Shown piece by piece: positions 43,867 through 53,290 of a stretch of DNA of 64,000 bases. Positions within the stretch are counted from its first letter, which is position 1. Each line of letters begins with the position of its first letter. A model generated the notes under the pieces. It was not told the origin of the DNA. It saw only the letters and a program-made list of their open reading frames with translations, and ran no database searches. Position numbers and translations under genes: made by a program. This DNA is from Pantoea rodasii (GTDB taxonomy: Bacteria > Pseudomonadota > Gammaproteobacteria > Enterobacterales > Enterobacteriaceae): the NCBI RefSeq assembly GCF_002095465.1, contig NZ_MLFP01000016.1, positions 1 to 64,000 of the forward strand. Reading direction: 5' to 3'.

Positions 43867-44687
43867 AGATGAATAAACCCATCGTAGACGTGTGTGGCTG
43901 GGCCGGTCATATGCAGCGGCTGACCCGTCCCTTTCCAGGCGATATGCAAGGTTCCGCCGGGTAAATCGACACGGACTTTCTCCGCCAAAATGCCCTGCTG
44001 GATACCACAGGCAACGGCCGCACAGGCGCCGCTGCCACAAGCCTGGGTTTCGCCCGCACCGCGTTCATACACGCGCAGACGAATATGTTCAGGATTGACC
44101 ACTTCCATAAAGCCAACGTTGACGCGCTCCGGGAAGCGCTCATGGCTTTCCAGTAACGGGCCCAGTGTTTCCACGGCAGCCGTTTTCACACTCTCAACCT
44201 GAATCACACAGTGCGGATTGCCCATTGATACCGCGCCAAACATCACGGTTTGTTCCGCCACGCGCTGCAGGTAAAGGCTCTCGGCTTTATTGGCGCGCAG
44301 TGGCACCTGCTGCGGATCGAAGTTGGGTTCACCCATGTTGACGCGCACCAGCTCATCGCTGGTCACGCTCAGCACCATGCGACCGGTTTGCGTACTCACG
44401 CGGATGTCACTTTTATTGGTCAGCCCTTTCAGGCGCACGAAGCGGGCGAAACAGCGCGCACCGTTGCCACACTGTGCCACTTCACTGCCATCGGCGTTGA
44501 AAATTCGATAGTGGAAATCGAGATCCGGATCGTAAGGTGGTTCGACGATCAGCAACTGATCGAAACCGATCCCCAGATGCCGATCCGCCAGGCGGCGAAT
44601 CAGTTCCGGCGAAAAAAAGACGTTTTGCGTCACAGCATCCACAACCATAAAGTCGTTGCCGAGACCGTGCATTTTCGAGAACTGCAT
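43863..44687 (-). CDS. dapF: Diaminopimelate epimerase DapF
   Basis: A 274-residue cofactor-independent epimerase converting LL- to meso-diaminopimelate for lysine and peptidoglycan. The two catalytic cysteines lie in [10 protein letters not shown] and [10 protein letters not shown]. The start [17 protein letters not shown] (44687) follows a ggag ribosome site by six bases; eight upstream codons are not used. It lies 29 bp after lptM. Confidence 0.96.
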   Translation of the reverse strand: MQFSKMHGLGNDFMVVDAVTQNVFFSPELIRRLADRHLGIGFDQLLIVEPPYDPDLDFHYRIFNADGSEVAQCGNGARCFARFVRLKGLTNKSDIRVSTQTGRMVLSVTSDELVRVNMGEPNFDPQQVPLRANKAESLYLQRVAEQTVMFGAVSMGNPHCVIQVESVKTAAVETLGPLLESHERFPERVNVGFMEVVNPEHIRLRVYERGAGETQACGSGACAAVACGIQQGILAEKVRVDLPGGTLHIAWKGTGQPLHMTGPATHVYDGFIHL

Positions 44688-44716
44688 TTTCTGCTCCGCC
44701 GGATTACTCATAGAGA

Positions 44717-44920
44717 TTAGTTCGCCTGTGTACCCGGTTTGCTGGTGACCAAACCATTGACGTCAGCATTCTGCGCCGCTTTTTGCTGCTGTTCAGTGAC
44801 CTGTTGATTTTGTTTGGTCGGCTGATCTTTAGGCGGGAAATACAGCGGTCCTTTTAGGCCACAGCCTACCAGGCTGACCAGCGCCAGCGCCATACCCAGC
44901 TGACTTATCAATCGTCTCAT
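44717..44920 (-). CDS. lptM: Small lipoprotein LptM (YifL)
   Basis: A 67-residue lipoprotein. The signal peptide ends in lipobox LVGC (Cys20), followed by [14 protein letters not shown], the conserved LptM stretch that helps mature the LptD/LptE LPS translocon, and a low-complexity Q/N-rich tail. It is the first gene of the dapF operon, as in E. coli. The neighbouring cyaY gene found in E. coli is absent. Confidence 0.92.
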   Translation of the reverse strand: MRRLISQLGMALALVSLVGCGLKGPLYFPPKDQPTKQNQQVTEQQQKAAQNADVNGLVTSKPGTQAN

Positions 44921-45029
44921 TCTGTCTGCTCTTCATGTCCTTAAGCCTTGGCTGCTTATCATCGCAGTTGACGTTGTAAAAGCAACAGGAAATACCCGCA
45001 AATCCGGGTGCAGGTCAGAGGAAAAGCCA

Positions 45030-45056
45030 ATCCCACCGCGCGAACGCTGGCGGGAT
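45030..45056 (-). terminator. Probable terminator after cyaA
   Basis: On the minus strand ATCCCGCCAGCG and CGCGGTGGGAT form a stem with one mismatch around a TTCG tetraloop, directly after the cyaA stop and followed by GGCTTTTCC. The T-run is short, so efficiency is uncertain. Confidence 0.55.
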
Positions 45057-47617
45057 CAGTGCATTTGATAGCGCGGCTGGAAATCGCCGTTGTCGTTGTC
45101 GGGCTGCGTGGCGCAGAGCTGAGTCAGCGTCTGGCTGCGGAATGGGATCACCTGGAAGCGATCGCCTGCGTGCACAATTTGATAGAACTGCGGCAGGTTG
45201 AAGTTGATAAAGCTGGAGCCGTAGGTAAAACGGTCGTGCGACGACGAATAGAAACGGCTGACGTCGCGCACCAGTTCTTCTTTACTGCCTTCGCAATGGT
45301 GATACACCTCAACGCGATTGCTTTCGTCGAGGATATAAATATTGAAGCCGCGATCGTCATTGGTGTCTTCAAAGAAGAACTGAATAATGCCTTCGCTGGC
45401 GTAGCCATTGACCACCGGCGGCAATGGCGTTTGGTTCGATTCAACCTTGATCGACAAACCATGCAGCTTGTTGTTAGAAATCGCGCCGTAAAACTCCACC
45501 GCATTTTCCAGTTTCTGCACGGACACGCTCATACGCTCAAAGAACAAGCCCCACGTCTGGCCCGCCATTCGCAGCGCTTTAAAGCGGCCTGGCTCCTGAC
45601 GGGTGCTCGACAGACGCAGCTCAACGCACTCAGAAACCAGCTGCTGTACGCGGGTACGGATCAATCCGCGCAGATGCTGGCTGTAGCAGAACACTTCCAC
45701 TGTATCTGGCGGCGCGGCATCCTGATGCATTTTGCCGAGAATGGTTTTCAGCGCTTCAATCATCGCCTGCTCGCCATTGAAGTGCAGCGTGCGCACTTCA
45801 TTCCATGAGTTGCGATACAGCAGATCGATGCTGCCAATCAGGCACTGTTGCTGCTGACCGAAGCTGAACACGTCCAGCTTACGGAAATCAAAGTGCACCA
45901 CCTGATTACGGAACGCGGAGGTCGGATCGTGCTCGAGGTTAACGATAATCGCCAGATGACGAATTTCGCACGGGCTGTAGAGCGCTTTCGGCGTCGGTGC
46001 AGGTACACGCAGCGGGAAGTGGCTCGATACATCGTTCACCAGTTCCTGCAAACGCGGCAGATCGCAGAACTCATTGCCTTTCATGTGCAGGCGGGTTTTG
46101 CTGGTCAGCAAACCGTTGAACCATGCCCACGCCACTAACTTGTTGAGATAGCGATTATATTCCAGTGGCTGATGGCTGATGATCGAACTCATGTCCGGCG
46201 ACTGGTTGTACAGATACCAGCCCGCACGATTGGCACGGCCTTCCGGCACATGAATAAAGGTCAGATTGTCTTCTGACAGATCGGGGGAGATTTGCGGGTT
46301 AACCAACGTCACTTTACCCGGCAGCGCTTCAAACGCGGCATACAGTTTACGCGTCAGCACGCCGATATCCTGCGGGCTGGCACTGACGCTTAAATTGTTA
46401 CGACGGGCAAAACGGATCAGGTTGCGATAGCTCTGCATCATCGCATCCAGCAGCTCGTTGTGCGCTTCACGTACGCGCTCAATTTTCCACTGCGCACGGT
46501 TATCCAGTACCGCTAATTTCTCTTCATCCCAACCCCACTCTTTCACCAGCTGCGAAAGAATCTCGCGACGCCAGCCTGAGCGATGATGGTGGTGATCGTC
46601 GCTCGAGAGCTTTTCACACACTTTTAAATAGAAACATCGACGCACCAGATCGAGGCGCGCCATGTCATCAACGCTGGTCAGATAGCGCGTGACGCGTTCC
46701 AGCATCATGCAGTAGGGGTCGAGGCCGAAGCAGACAATTTCGCCATCGTGTAGGCGCTGTTTGATATCCATCGCCAGCAGCTGCGTGTTCGGATATTCCC
46801 AGCTGTACGCTTCCAGCAGCAGGGTTTTCAGCACCGCTTTGTACGGTGAATCGATACTTTTATACAGCTGCCACAGGCTGGCACCAAAATACTCTTCAGC
46901 CGATAGCGTGCCGAGGCCGCCGAGATCCAGCCACTCATTCGGCGTCAACACGCCCTGAGAATAAAGTGACATGACGTAATCGTCATAATGGTGCTCTTCT
47001 TCACCTGGCACCATGTTCCACAGGATGCGTTTGCCCGCCATACGCACGGCAGTACGGTAAAACTCATCCAGCAGCAAAATATGTTGGGTTGAACCGCAGT
47101 CTTCGCCACCCAGGCTGCCACTTTCGTTATGGCGGAAGCGGTTCTCATCGATCAGGAAGAAACTGACTTCCACACCCATCGACACACACCATTTCTGCAA
47201 CAGCGTACACTTGCGTTGCAGATTGAGGCGCTCTTCATTATCTAACCAGGATTGGTGACACACCCAGATGTCGAGATCGGATACGCTGTTCTGGCCCACG
47301 GACGAGGTACTGCCCATGGAATAGATGCCGGTGATGGGACGTTCGCCTTTGACCGCCGCGCTGAAATCCAGAGGTTGATCGCCAGCCAGTTGTTGCAGAA
47401 GTTGCTGTTGATTTTCATCAGGCGTGAAGATGCAGACGCCATGCGGAACGCTACCTTCAACGTATCCCGGCATCAGCGGATGATGATAGTGCAGTAATGT
47501 TGGCAGCAGACTGTAGACTTGCTGGAAGGCAGGTCCCATTGCAGCCAGTGCGCGATCGACGCGCAGCTGGTTAATTGCATCCAGTCTCTGTTTCAGTGTC
47601 TCAATGTAGAGGTACAA
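45056..47617 (-). CDS. cyaA: Class I adenylate cyclase CyaA (TTG start)
   Basis: An 853-residue enzyme making cAMP from ATP. The N-terminal catalytic domain contains [24 protein letters not shown] with the metal-binding aspartates; the C-terminal regulatory domain responds to the glucose PTS protein EIIA(Glc). Alignment with E. coli begins at (M)[20 protein letters not shown], which here starts with TTG at 47617, as in E. coli, a weak start that limits enzyme level. An ATG 11 codons upstream exists but is less likely. It diverges from hemC. Confidence 0.95.
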   Translation of the reverse strand: MYLYIETLKQRLDAINQLRVDRALAAMGPAFQQVYSLLPTLLHYHHPLMPGYVEGSVPHGVCIFTPDENQQQLLQQLAGDQPLDFSAAVKGERPITGIYSMGSTSSVGQNSVSDLDIWVCHQSWLDNEERLNLQRKCTLLQKWCVSMGVEVSFFLIDENRFRHNESGSLGGEDCGSTQHILLLDEFYRTAVRMAGKRILWNMVPGEEEHHYDDYVMSLYSQGVLTPNEWLDLGGLGTLSAEEYFGASLWQLYKSIDSPYKAVLKTLLLEAYSWEYPNTQLLAMDIKQRLHDGEIVCFGLDPYCMMLERVTRYLTSVDDMARLDLVRRCFYLKVCEKLSSDDHHHHRSGWRREILSQLVKEWGWDEEKLAVLDNRAQWKIERVREAHNELLDAMMQSYRNLIRFARRNNLSVSASPQDIGVLTRKLYAAFEALPGKVTLVNPQISPDLSEDNLTFIHVPEGRANRAGWYLYNQSPDMSSIISHQPLEYNRYLNKLVAWAWFNGLLTSKTRLHMKGNEFCDLPRLQELVNDVSSHFPLRVPAPTPKALYSPCEIRHLAIIVNLEHDPTSAFRNQVVHFDFRKLDVFSFGQQQQCLIGSIDLLYRNSWNEVRTLHFNGEQAMIEALKTILGKMHQDAAPPDTVEVFCYSQHLRGLIRTRVQQLVSECVELRLSSTRQEPGRFKALRMAGQTWGLFFERMSVSVQKLENAVEFYGAISNNKLHGLSIKVESNQTPLPPVVNGYASEGIIQFFFEDTNDDRGFNIYILDESNRVEVYHHCEGSKEELVRDVSRFYSSSHDRFTYGSSFINFNLPQFYQIVHAGDRFQVIPFRSQTLTQLCATQPDNDNGDFQPRYQMH

Positions 47618-47708
47618 GACGTTTCGCCTGATTGTCCCAGTGTTAAGCACCCTGTTTCCAAAATCTGCCGCTTAATAATAGAGATATTGGGCAAATTATT
47701 GCTGGAAA

Positions 47709-47743
47709 CGTGATCAATCTAACACCTGGAGGATTGACCGTAA
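47709..47743 (-). promoter_or_regulatory. cyaA promoter with autoregulatory CRP site
   Basis: CGTGA-N6-TAACA (47709-47724), read on the minus strand as TGTTA-N6-TCACG, matches the E. coli cyaA P2 CRP site almost base for base. A TAGATT -10 box overlaps it, with TTTACG 17 bp upstream. CRP bound here would block cyaA, giving feedback by cAMP-CRP. Confidence 0.75.
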
Positions 47744-47871
47744 AGAAAGTTGCGCTACATGACAGTTTAGCACGTTCCCCATGTAGCCCTGCTTTTTCGG
47801 ACTTAGACGTCAGATAATGCGTAACATCTGACATCGCGGCCTTTTCAATCCGTTGAAACTGACAGCATTCC

Positions 47872-47886
47872 CCTATCAATGATAGG
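47872..47886. promoter_or_regulatory. Perfect palindrome upstream of hemC
   Basis: CCTATCA-A-TGATAGG is a 15-bp perfect inverted repeat about 20-32 bp before hemC. Its core CTATCANTGATAG equals the core of tet operators. It probably marks a repressor site or promoter overlap; the binding protein is unknown. Confidence 0.4.
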
Positions 47887-47918
47887 ATAATCGATGAACG
47901 ATCAAAATGGTTAACAGC

Positions 47919-48860
47919 ATGTTAAACAAAATTTTCAGAATTGCTACCAGACAAAGTCCCCTTGCTCTGTGGCAGGCACAATATGTCCAACAGCGTTTGA
48001 TGGCGGCGCATCCGGGCCTGCAAGTCGAACTGGTGCCGATGGTGACGAAAGGTGACATCATCCTCGACACGCCGCTGGCTAAAGTCGGAGGCAAAGGCCT
48101 GTTTGTCAAAGAACTCGAACTGGCCATGCTGGAAAACCGTGCTGACCTTGCCGTGCATTCCATGAAAGATGTCCCAGTGGATTTCCCTGAAGGTTTAGGG
48201 CTGGTGACCATCTGCGAGCGCGAAGATCCGCGCGATGCTTTCGTCTCCAACCTTTATAACAGCATTGATGAACTGCCGCAGGGCGCGATTGTGGGAACGT
48301 CCAGTCTGCGTCGTCAGTGTCAGCTCAGTGCACGTCGTCCCGATTTGATCATTCGCTCGCTGCGCGGCAATGTGGGCACCCGTTTAGGCAAACTGGATGC
48401 GGGCGAATATGACGCGATTATTCTTGCGGCGGCCGGCCTCAAGCGTTTAGGCCTTAACGATCGCATTCGCCAGGCTATGCCTGCTGAGATCTCCCTGCCT
48501 GCAGTTGGCCAGGGCGCCGTTGGTATTGAATGCCGTCTGGACGATCACGAATTAATGACGTTACTTCAGGCACTCAATCACGCAGATACCGATGTGTGCG
48601 TGCGTGCGGAACGCGCGATGAATACGCGGCTCGAAGGAGGCTGTCAGGTGCCGATCGGCAGCTTTGCGGTGCTAACCGACGATCAGCTGTGGCTGCGTGG
48701 TTTGGTGGGCTCGCCAGATGGCCATCACATGGTGGTCGGTGAACGTCGCGGTCCACGTGAACAGGCTGAACAGATGGGCATTTCACTGGCGGAAGAACTG
48801 CTCGATGGCGGCGCGCGTGACATTTTGCGTGACGTCTATCAGGGACAACCTCCGGCATGA
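47919..48860 (+). CDS. hemC: Porphobilinogen deaminase HemC
   Basis: A 313-residue cytoplasmic enzyme that joins four porphobilinogens into hydroxymethylbilane using a dipyrromethane cofactor attached to the Cys in [10 protein letters not shown]. Other signatures: [22 protein letters not shown] and SSLRRQCQL. The start [14 protein letters not shown] (47919) gives the E. coli length; an ATG four codons earlier (47907) is possible. First gene of hemCDXY; stop overlaps hemD start (ATGA). Confidence 0.95.
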   Translation: MLNKIFRIATRQSPLALWQAQYVQQRLMAAHPGLQVELVPMVTKGDIILDTPLAKVGGKGLFVKELELAMLENRADLAVHSMKDVPVDFPEGLGLVTICEREDPRDAFVSNLYNSIDELPQGAIVGTSSLRRQCQLSARRPDLIIRSLRGNVGTRLGKLDAGEYDAIILAAAGLKRLGLNDRIRQAMPAEISLPAVGQGAVGIECRLDDHELMTLLQALNHADTDVCVRAERAMNTRLEGGCQVPIGSFAVLTDDQLWLRGLVGSPDGHHMVVGERRGPREQAEQMGISLAEELLDGGARDILRDVYQGQPPA

Positions 48861-49597
48861 CCATCCTCGTGACCCGACCGGAACCCGCCGCCAGTGAATT
48901 GGTTTCGCGCCTGCGAACCCAGGGCAAACTGGCGTGGACCTTACCGCTGATTGAATTCACACCGGGTCGCGATCTCCAACATCTGCCGCAACAGCTGGCG
49001 TCACTGCAGCCCGGCGACTTGGTGTTTTTACTGTCGCAGCAGGTGGTGCTTTTTGCCCATCCTGCCCTTGCGCGCAATAGCCTCTCCTGGCCAGAAAAAC
49101 TCGACTACTATGCCATTGGTCGCAGCACCGCTTTGGCACTGCATACCGTCAGTCACCTGAAAGTAGACTATCCTCATGCGCGGGAGACCAGCGAAGAGCT
49201 GGTGCGTCTCAACCGTTTACAGCGCGTTGAAGGCAAACGTGCGCTGATCCTGCGCGGAAGCCCAGGCCGTGAGCTGCTGGCAGAAACGCTGCTGGCGCGC
49301 GGTGCGCAAGTTGAATATTGCGAATGCTACCAGCGCTGTGAAAAACAATACGAAGGTGCCATTGAAGGGCGCCGCTGGCGCGATCGCGGTATTACTACGC
49401 TGGTGGTCACCAGTGGTGAGATGTTACAACAACTGTTTGCGCTGTTTCCGCCAATTGACCGTCGGGAATGGCTATTGCACTGTCGGCTGGTAGTCGTCAG
49501 TGAGCGTTTGGCTACACAAGCCGCCGAATTAGGCTGGCAGGACATTGATGTAGCCGATGGTGCCGATAACGATGCGTTGCTGCGCGCGTTACGCTGA
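48857..49597 (+). CDS. hemD: Uroporphyrinogen-III synthase HemD
   Basis: A 246-residue enzyme that closes and inverts ring D of hydroxymethylbilane to uroporphyrinogen III. Recognised by [45 protein letters not shown] and [13 protein letters not shown]. Length equals E. coli HemD. Start overlaps hemC by four bases. Confidence 0.94.
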   Translation: MTILVTRPEPAASELVSRLRTQGKLAWTLPLIEFTPGRDLQHLPQQLASLQPGDLVFLLSQQVVLFAHPALARNSLSWPEKLDYYAIGRSTALALHTVSHLKVDYPHARETSEELVRLNRLQRVEGKRALILRGSPGRELLAETLLARGAQVEYCECYQRCEKQYEGAIEGRRWRDRGITTLVVTSGEMLQQLFALFPPIDRREWLLHCRLVVVSERLATQAAELGWQDIDVADGADNDALLRALR

Positions 49598-49620
49598 ACT
49601 TAACAATGGGATGAGCCATA

Positions 49621-50751
49621 ATGACGGAACAAAAAGCCTCCTCCGCCATGGTTGAAGAAACCACCCCAGCGGATACTTCGCCCACGCCAGCCGGTAAAAA
49701 GCCTCGCGATAAAAAAAGCGATGGCAAAGTACTGAGTGCGGTGGCGATTGTGATTGCGCTGGCGATTGGCGCAGGACTTTACCTCAATGGGAAACACCAG
49801 GCCGATTTACAGGCTCAGACTAACCAGAATCTGAGTGAACAACTCAGCGCGTTGCAGCAGCAACTGGGCAGCGACAAACAACAGCTGACGCAACAGCTTG
49901 ATGCGGCCAACACCGCATTGCAGGAAGCGCGCACCCAGCAGGATAACAGCGCTAAAGAGCTGGAAACCCTGCGTGACAAAGTCGCGACCATTTCCGGCAA
50001 CGACACCCGCACCTGGCTGTTGGCGCAAGCCGATTACCTGGTGAAACTGGCGGGTCGTAAGCTGTGGAGCGATCAGGATGTCACCACCGCGGCTACACTG
50101 CTGAAAAGCGCCGATACCAGCCTGGCGGATATGAACGATCCGAGCGTAATGAATGTACGTCGTGCGCTGACTCAGGATATCAGTTCACTCTCAACGGTGA
50201 GCCAGGTCGATTACGATGGCATCATCCTCAAACTCAATCAGCTGTCGAACGGCGTAGATAATCTGCGTCTGGCCGATAATGACAGTGATGATTCGCCGAT
50301 GGATGCCGATGGCGGAGAGCTTTCCAGCTCGCTGCACGAATGGCGTCAAAACCTGGTGAAGAGCTGGCACAACTTCATGGATGATTTCATTACCATCCGC
50401 CGCCGTGATAACACCGCACAGCCGTTGCTGGCACCGAATCAGGACGTGTATTTGCGCGAAAACATTCGCTCGCGTCTGTTGATTGCCGCTCAGGCCGTTC
50501 CTCGCCATCAGGATGAAATCTACAAACAGTCGATTGATGCGGTATCAACATGGGTACGCGCCTGGTATGACACCAATGATGCCGCGACCAAAGCGTTCCT
50601 CGCCCAACTGGATGAACTGAGTCAGCAAAACATCACGATGGATGTGCCCGATACGCTGGAAAGCCAGGCGCTGTTGGAAAAACTGATGCAGACTCGTGTG
50701 CGAAACCTGCTGGCGCAGCCTTCGGCTCCGGCAGCTCAACAGGGAGGCTAA
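49621..50751 (+). CDS. hemX: Inner-membrane protein HemX
   Basis: A 376-residue protein with one membrane helix (about residues 38-57, [19 protein letters not shown]), a coiled coil rich in Q and L, and a conserved C-terminal domain ([21 protein letters not shown]). Once called a uroporphyrinogen methyltransferase, which is not supported by its sequence; role uncertain. It lies 23 bp after hemD and 2 bp before hemY. Confidence 0.92.
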   Translation: MTEQKASSAMVEETTPADTSPTPAGKKPRDKKSDGKVLSAVAIVIALAIGAGLYLNGKHQADLQAQTNQNLSEQLSALQQQLGSDKQQLTQQLDAANTALQEARTQQDNSAKELETLRDKVATISGNDTRTWLLAQADYLVKLAGRKLWSDQDVTTAATLLKSADTSLADMNDPSVMNVRRALTQDISSLSTVSQVDYDGIILKLNQLSNGVDNLRLADNDSDDSPMDADGGELSSSLHEWRQNLVKSWHNFMDDFITIRRRDNTAQPLLAPNQDVYLRENIRSRLLIAAQAVPRHQDEIYKQSIDAVSTWVRAWYDTNDAATKAFLAQLDELSQQNITMDVPDTLESQALLEKLMQTRVRNLLAQPSAPAAQQGG

Positions 50752-50753
50752 GC

Positions 50754-51950
50754 ATGCTTAAAGTATTGGTGCTTTTCCTGCTGTTGATTGCGGGCGTGGT
50801 GTTGGGGCCAATGGTTGCTGGCCATCAAGGCTACGTACTGATTCAAACCGATAACTGGAACGTGGAAACCAGCGTAACTGGTCTGGCGATCATCTTGATC
50901 CTCAGCCTGCTGGTCATTTTACTGATTGAATGGATACTGCGCCGCGTGTTACGCACTGGCGCGCGCACCCGTGGCTGGTTTGTTGGTCGTAAGCGCCGCA
51001 GCGCGCAACGTCATACGCAAAGCGCGTTGATGAAGCTGGCTGAAGGCGACTATAAGCAGGCTGAAAAGCTGCTCTCGAAGAATGCCGATCACGCCGATCA
51101 ACCGGTCGCCAACTATTTGCTGGCAGCCGAAGCGGCGCAACAGCGCGGAGATGAAGTACGGGCCAATCAACATCTGGAACGTGCGTCTGAGCTGTCCGAG
51201 AATGACACTATTCCGGTGGAGATCACCCGCGTGCGCTTGCAGCTGGCACGCAATGAAGACCACGCCGCGCGCCACGGTATCGATCGCTTGCTGGAAGTCG
51301 CGCCGCGCCATCCGGAAGTGCTGCGCTTAGCTGAGCAGGCTTATGTTCGCACTGGCGCATGGGGCGCACTGCTCGATATTCTGCCATCCATGCAAAAATC
51401 ACAGATCAATGATGAAGCCTATCGTGATGCGCTGCAGCAGCAGGCCTGGCTGGGTCTGATGAATCAGGCGATGGCCGATCAGGGCAGCGAAGGCCTGAAG
51501 AAATGGTGGCAAAATCAGAGCCGCAAAACCCGTCAGGAAACGGCGCTGCAGGTGGCAATGGTTGAACATCTGATTGAGTGTGACGACCCTGATACCGCGC
51601 AAAGCATCGTGCTGGAAGGGTTAAAGCGCCAGTATGACGATCGCCTGGTATTGCTGATGCCACGTATTAAAAGTGGCGACCCGCAAGCGCTGGAGAAAGC
51701 GTTGCGCCAGCAGATTAAACAACATGGCGCTACGCCTCTGCTGCACAGCACACTAGGCCAGATGCTGATGCGCCACGGCGAATGGCAGCAGGCGGCAGAA
51801 GCCTTCCAGCAAGCGCTGGCACAACGCCCAGATGCCTATGATTATGCCTGGCTGGCCGATGTTTACGATCGTCTGCATCGCCCTGAAGACGCGGCCAACA
51901 TGCGCCGTGAAGGCCTGCTTCTCACCTTAAAGACTAATCCAAACGCTTGA
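50754..51950 (+). CDS. hemY: Protohaem IX biogenesis protein HemY
   Basis: A 398-residue inner-membrane protein with two N-terminal helices (residues 1-22 and about 42-62) and a cytoplasmic TPR domain. E. coli HemY has 398 residues. It is associated with a late step of haem formation, but it is unrelated to the Bacillus oxidase of the same name. Last gene of hemCDXY, followed by a strong terminator. Confidence 0.94.
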   Translation: MLKVLVLFLLLIAGVVLGPMVAGHQGYVLIQTDNWNVETSVTGLAIILILSLLVILLIEWILRRVLRTGARTRGWFVGRKRRSAQRHTQSALMKLAEGDYKQAEKLLSKNADHADQPVANYLLAAEAAQQRGDEVRANQHLERASELSENDTIPVEITRVRLQLARNEDHAARHGIDRLLEVAPRHPEVLRLAEQAYVRTGAWGALLDILPSMQKSQINDEAYRDALQQQAWLGLMNQAMADQGSEGLKKWWQNQSRKTRQETALQVAMVEHLIECDDPDTAQSIVLEGLKRQYDDRLVLLMPRIKSGDPQALEKALRQQIKQHGATPLLHSTLGQMLMRHGEWQQAAEAFQQALAQRPDAYDYAWLADVYDRLHRPEDAANMRREGLLLTLKTNPNA

Positions 51951-51975
51951 TTTAACGATTGTTACTTTTGTGCAC

Positions 51976-52000
51976 GCCGGGCTTGTCCCGGCTTTTTTTT
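51976..52000 (+). terminator. Intrinsic terminator of hemCDXY
   Basis: GCCGGG (51976-51981) pairs with CCCGGC (51987-51992) around a 5-base loop and is followed by eight T residues. Confidence 0.92.
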
Positions 52001-52035
52001 GCCTGAAGGATAGGAGGAGCTGGCAAATTGCAGAT

Positions 52036-52235
52036 AAAAAAACACCTGCCATAAGCAGGTGTAAGATCAGGTCGTTCAGACAACTGATGGTATCCGACTC
52101 AACGTAATGTCCTTCTTACTGCAGTAAAGCGTGCGCAAATACTGCCAGGCTGGACAACGGATACCGTAAGGGGCTCTGCATCATTCCCAGGTTTATGTAG
52201 CATCAGCAAACATAAGAGGTGGAATGAGCATCTAC
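52036..52235 (-). ncRNA. glmZ: Small regulatory RNA GlmZ
   Basis: Read on the minus strand, the 5' end GTAGATGCTCATTCCA matches E. coli GlmZ, followed by CTCTTATGTT and the later GGGAATGATGCAGAGCC segment. The 3' end is a terminator: ACACCTGC/GCAGGTGT stem (52042-52062) followed by seven T residues. Length about 200 nt (E. coli 207). GlmZ base-pairs with glmS mRNA with Hfq help and activates glucosamine-6-phosphate synthesis; RapZ and GlmY control its decay. In E. coli it also lies next to hemY, there separated from the tRNA genes by aslA and aslB, which are absent here. Confidence 0.9.
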
Positions 52236-52263
52236 AGCGTTATTATTGCATAACTCGTGCCAA
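52236..52263 (-). promoter_or_regulatory. glmZ promoter, sigma-54 and overlapping sigma-70 type
   Basis: TTGGCAC...ATGCA places GG (52260-52261) and GC (52248-52249) ten bases apart, the sigma-54 -24/-12 arrangement, with GC 12 to 13 bases before the GlmZ 5' end. AATAAT (52242-52247) also fits a sigma-70 -10 box for the same start. Overlapping promoters of this kind are known for glmZ in enterobacteria. Confidence 0.8.
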
Positions 52264-52368
52264 AACTGCATTCATCAAGATAAGTCATTTAAAATCAGTC
52301 AGATATTTTGTTCCGTCATCTCTGGCTTAATGGTGCGTCGTGATATCGCTACACTTCCCCCCCTCAGC

Positions 52369-52449
52369 TGTCTCCTCTCAACGACAAGCAATGCAAGGAA
52401 CTGTCAGTCACTTTTAAATCAATGGGTTATAAGTCTCATTCTGACGACA
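52369..52449 (-). promoter_or_regulatory. GlrR activator sites upstream of glmZ
   Basis: TGTC-N10-GACA (52369-52386) is an exact GlrR (QseF) site, about 140 bp before the glmZ start. AGTC-N10-GACA (52432-52449) is a second site with one mismatch. GlrR is the sigma-54 activator of GlmY/GlmZ genes. Confidence 0.7.
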
Positions 52450-52553
52450 ATGTCAGGAAGCGTGGTTAATGAGGCTGTGGGCTGTGAGATATGAACTGCG
52501 AGGTTTGAGCTGTGGCTGTGAGCTACGGCTGTAAGTTACGAATTGTGAGCTGT

Positions 52554-52605
52554 GAGGTTTGAGGTTTGAGGTTTGAGGTTTGAGGTTTGAGGTTTGAGGT
52601 TTGAG
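52554..52605. repeat. Heptanucleotide tandem repeat (GAGGTTT)7
   Basis: Seven perfect GAGGTTT units plus GAG. Upstream (about 52470-52553) lie degenerate related heptamers such as GAGCTGT and GGCTGTG, suggesting an older array. It lies between the glmZ control region and the tRNA operon terminator. No coding function. Confidence 0.92.
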
Positions 52606-52629
52606 TCAAACAGAGGGAAAGCAGAAACG

Positions 52630-52656
52630 AAAAAAGCCTGCTATTTCTAGCAGGCT
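52630..52656 (-). terminator. Terminator of the tRNA operon
   Basis: Minus strand AGCCTGCTA/TAGCAGGCT nine-bp stem around a 4-base loop, followed by six T residues, ten bases after the proline tRNA. Confidence 0.9.
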
Positions 52657-52665
52657 TTTCGAATA

Positions 52666-52742
52666 TGGTCGGCGAGAGAGGATTCGAACCTCCGACCCAC
52701 TGGTCCCAAACCAGTTGCGCTACCAAGCTGCGCTACTCGCCG
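52666..52742 (-). tRNA. proM: tRNA-Pro (anticodon TGG)
   Basis: 77 nt including encoded CCA. Acceptor CGGCGAG pairs with CTCGCCG; the anticodon loop reads TTTGGGA with anticodon TGG; T-arm GGTTCGAATCC. Last gene of the argX-hisR-leuT-proM cluster. Confidence 0.96.
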
Positions 52743-52787
52743 ATTTTTTCTGTATCTTATTTCTTCACGCTACCGCGTAATTTTGCC

Positions 52788-52874
52788 TGGTGCGAAGGGA
52801 GGGACTTGAACCCTCACGTCCGTAAGAACACTAACACCTGAAGCTAGCGCGTCTACCAATTCCGCCACCATCGC
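52788..52874 (-). tRNA. leuT: tRNA-Leu (anticodon CAG)
   Basis: 87 nt with a long variable arm typical of leucine tRNA and encoded CCA. Acceptor GCGATGG starts at 52874; anticodon loop CTTCAGGTG with CAG; T-arm GGTTCAAGTCC. Confidence 0.96.
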
Positions 52875-52889
52875 GTGCCCAGCAAAATT

Positions 52890-52966
52890 TGGGGTGGCTA
52901 ATGGGACTCGAACCCACGACAACTGGAATCACAATCCAGGGCTCTACCAACTGAGCTATAGCCACC
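52890..52966 (-). tRNA. hisR: tRNA-His (anticodon GTG)
   Basis: 77 nt including the extra 5' G required for histidine tRNA and encoded CCA. Anticodon loop TTGTGAT with GTG; T-arm GGTTCGAGTCC. Confidence 0.96.
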
Positions 52967-53055
52967 ATAATTCTGGTGCGTAAGCATCTCTGCTTACTAT
53001 TTTCACTGCATAACGCGGTTAGACCAACCACCGAAGCTCTTGCGCACAAACTAAA

Positions 53056-53132
<77 letters not shown>

Positions 53133-53153
53133 GTAGCGCCGTTGCGGATGGGC

Positions 53154-53182
53154 ATACTACGGGCTTGACCTCATACTGTCCA
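53154..53182 (-). promoter_or_regulatory. tRNA operon promoter
   Basis: Minus strand TGGACA (53177-53182), 17-bp spacer, TAGTAT (53154-53159), then a GC-rich discriminator (GCCC) as expected for a stringently controlled promoter. A/T-rich sequence (53190-53201) upstream could be an UP element. Confidence 0.78.
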
Positions 53183-53290
53183 GCGCTTTTTTATAAAAAA
53201 AACGCGTTTGATTACGCTTTGTGCATTCCGTCGATAATTAATGCAGTTTTGCTGGTTGCAGTGATGATATTGCTGAAAAAAACAGCGATA

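Noticed and set aside
45008-45808. 266-codon open frame on the plus strand opposite cyaA
   Set aside because: It lies wholly antisense to the conserved C-terminal part of CyaA and resembles no family; such frames are common opposite GC-rich genes.
52523-52726. Repetitive frame encoding NLKPQTS repeats
   Set aside because: Produced by the GAGGTTT array read in frame and running into a tRNA gene; not a protein.
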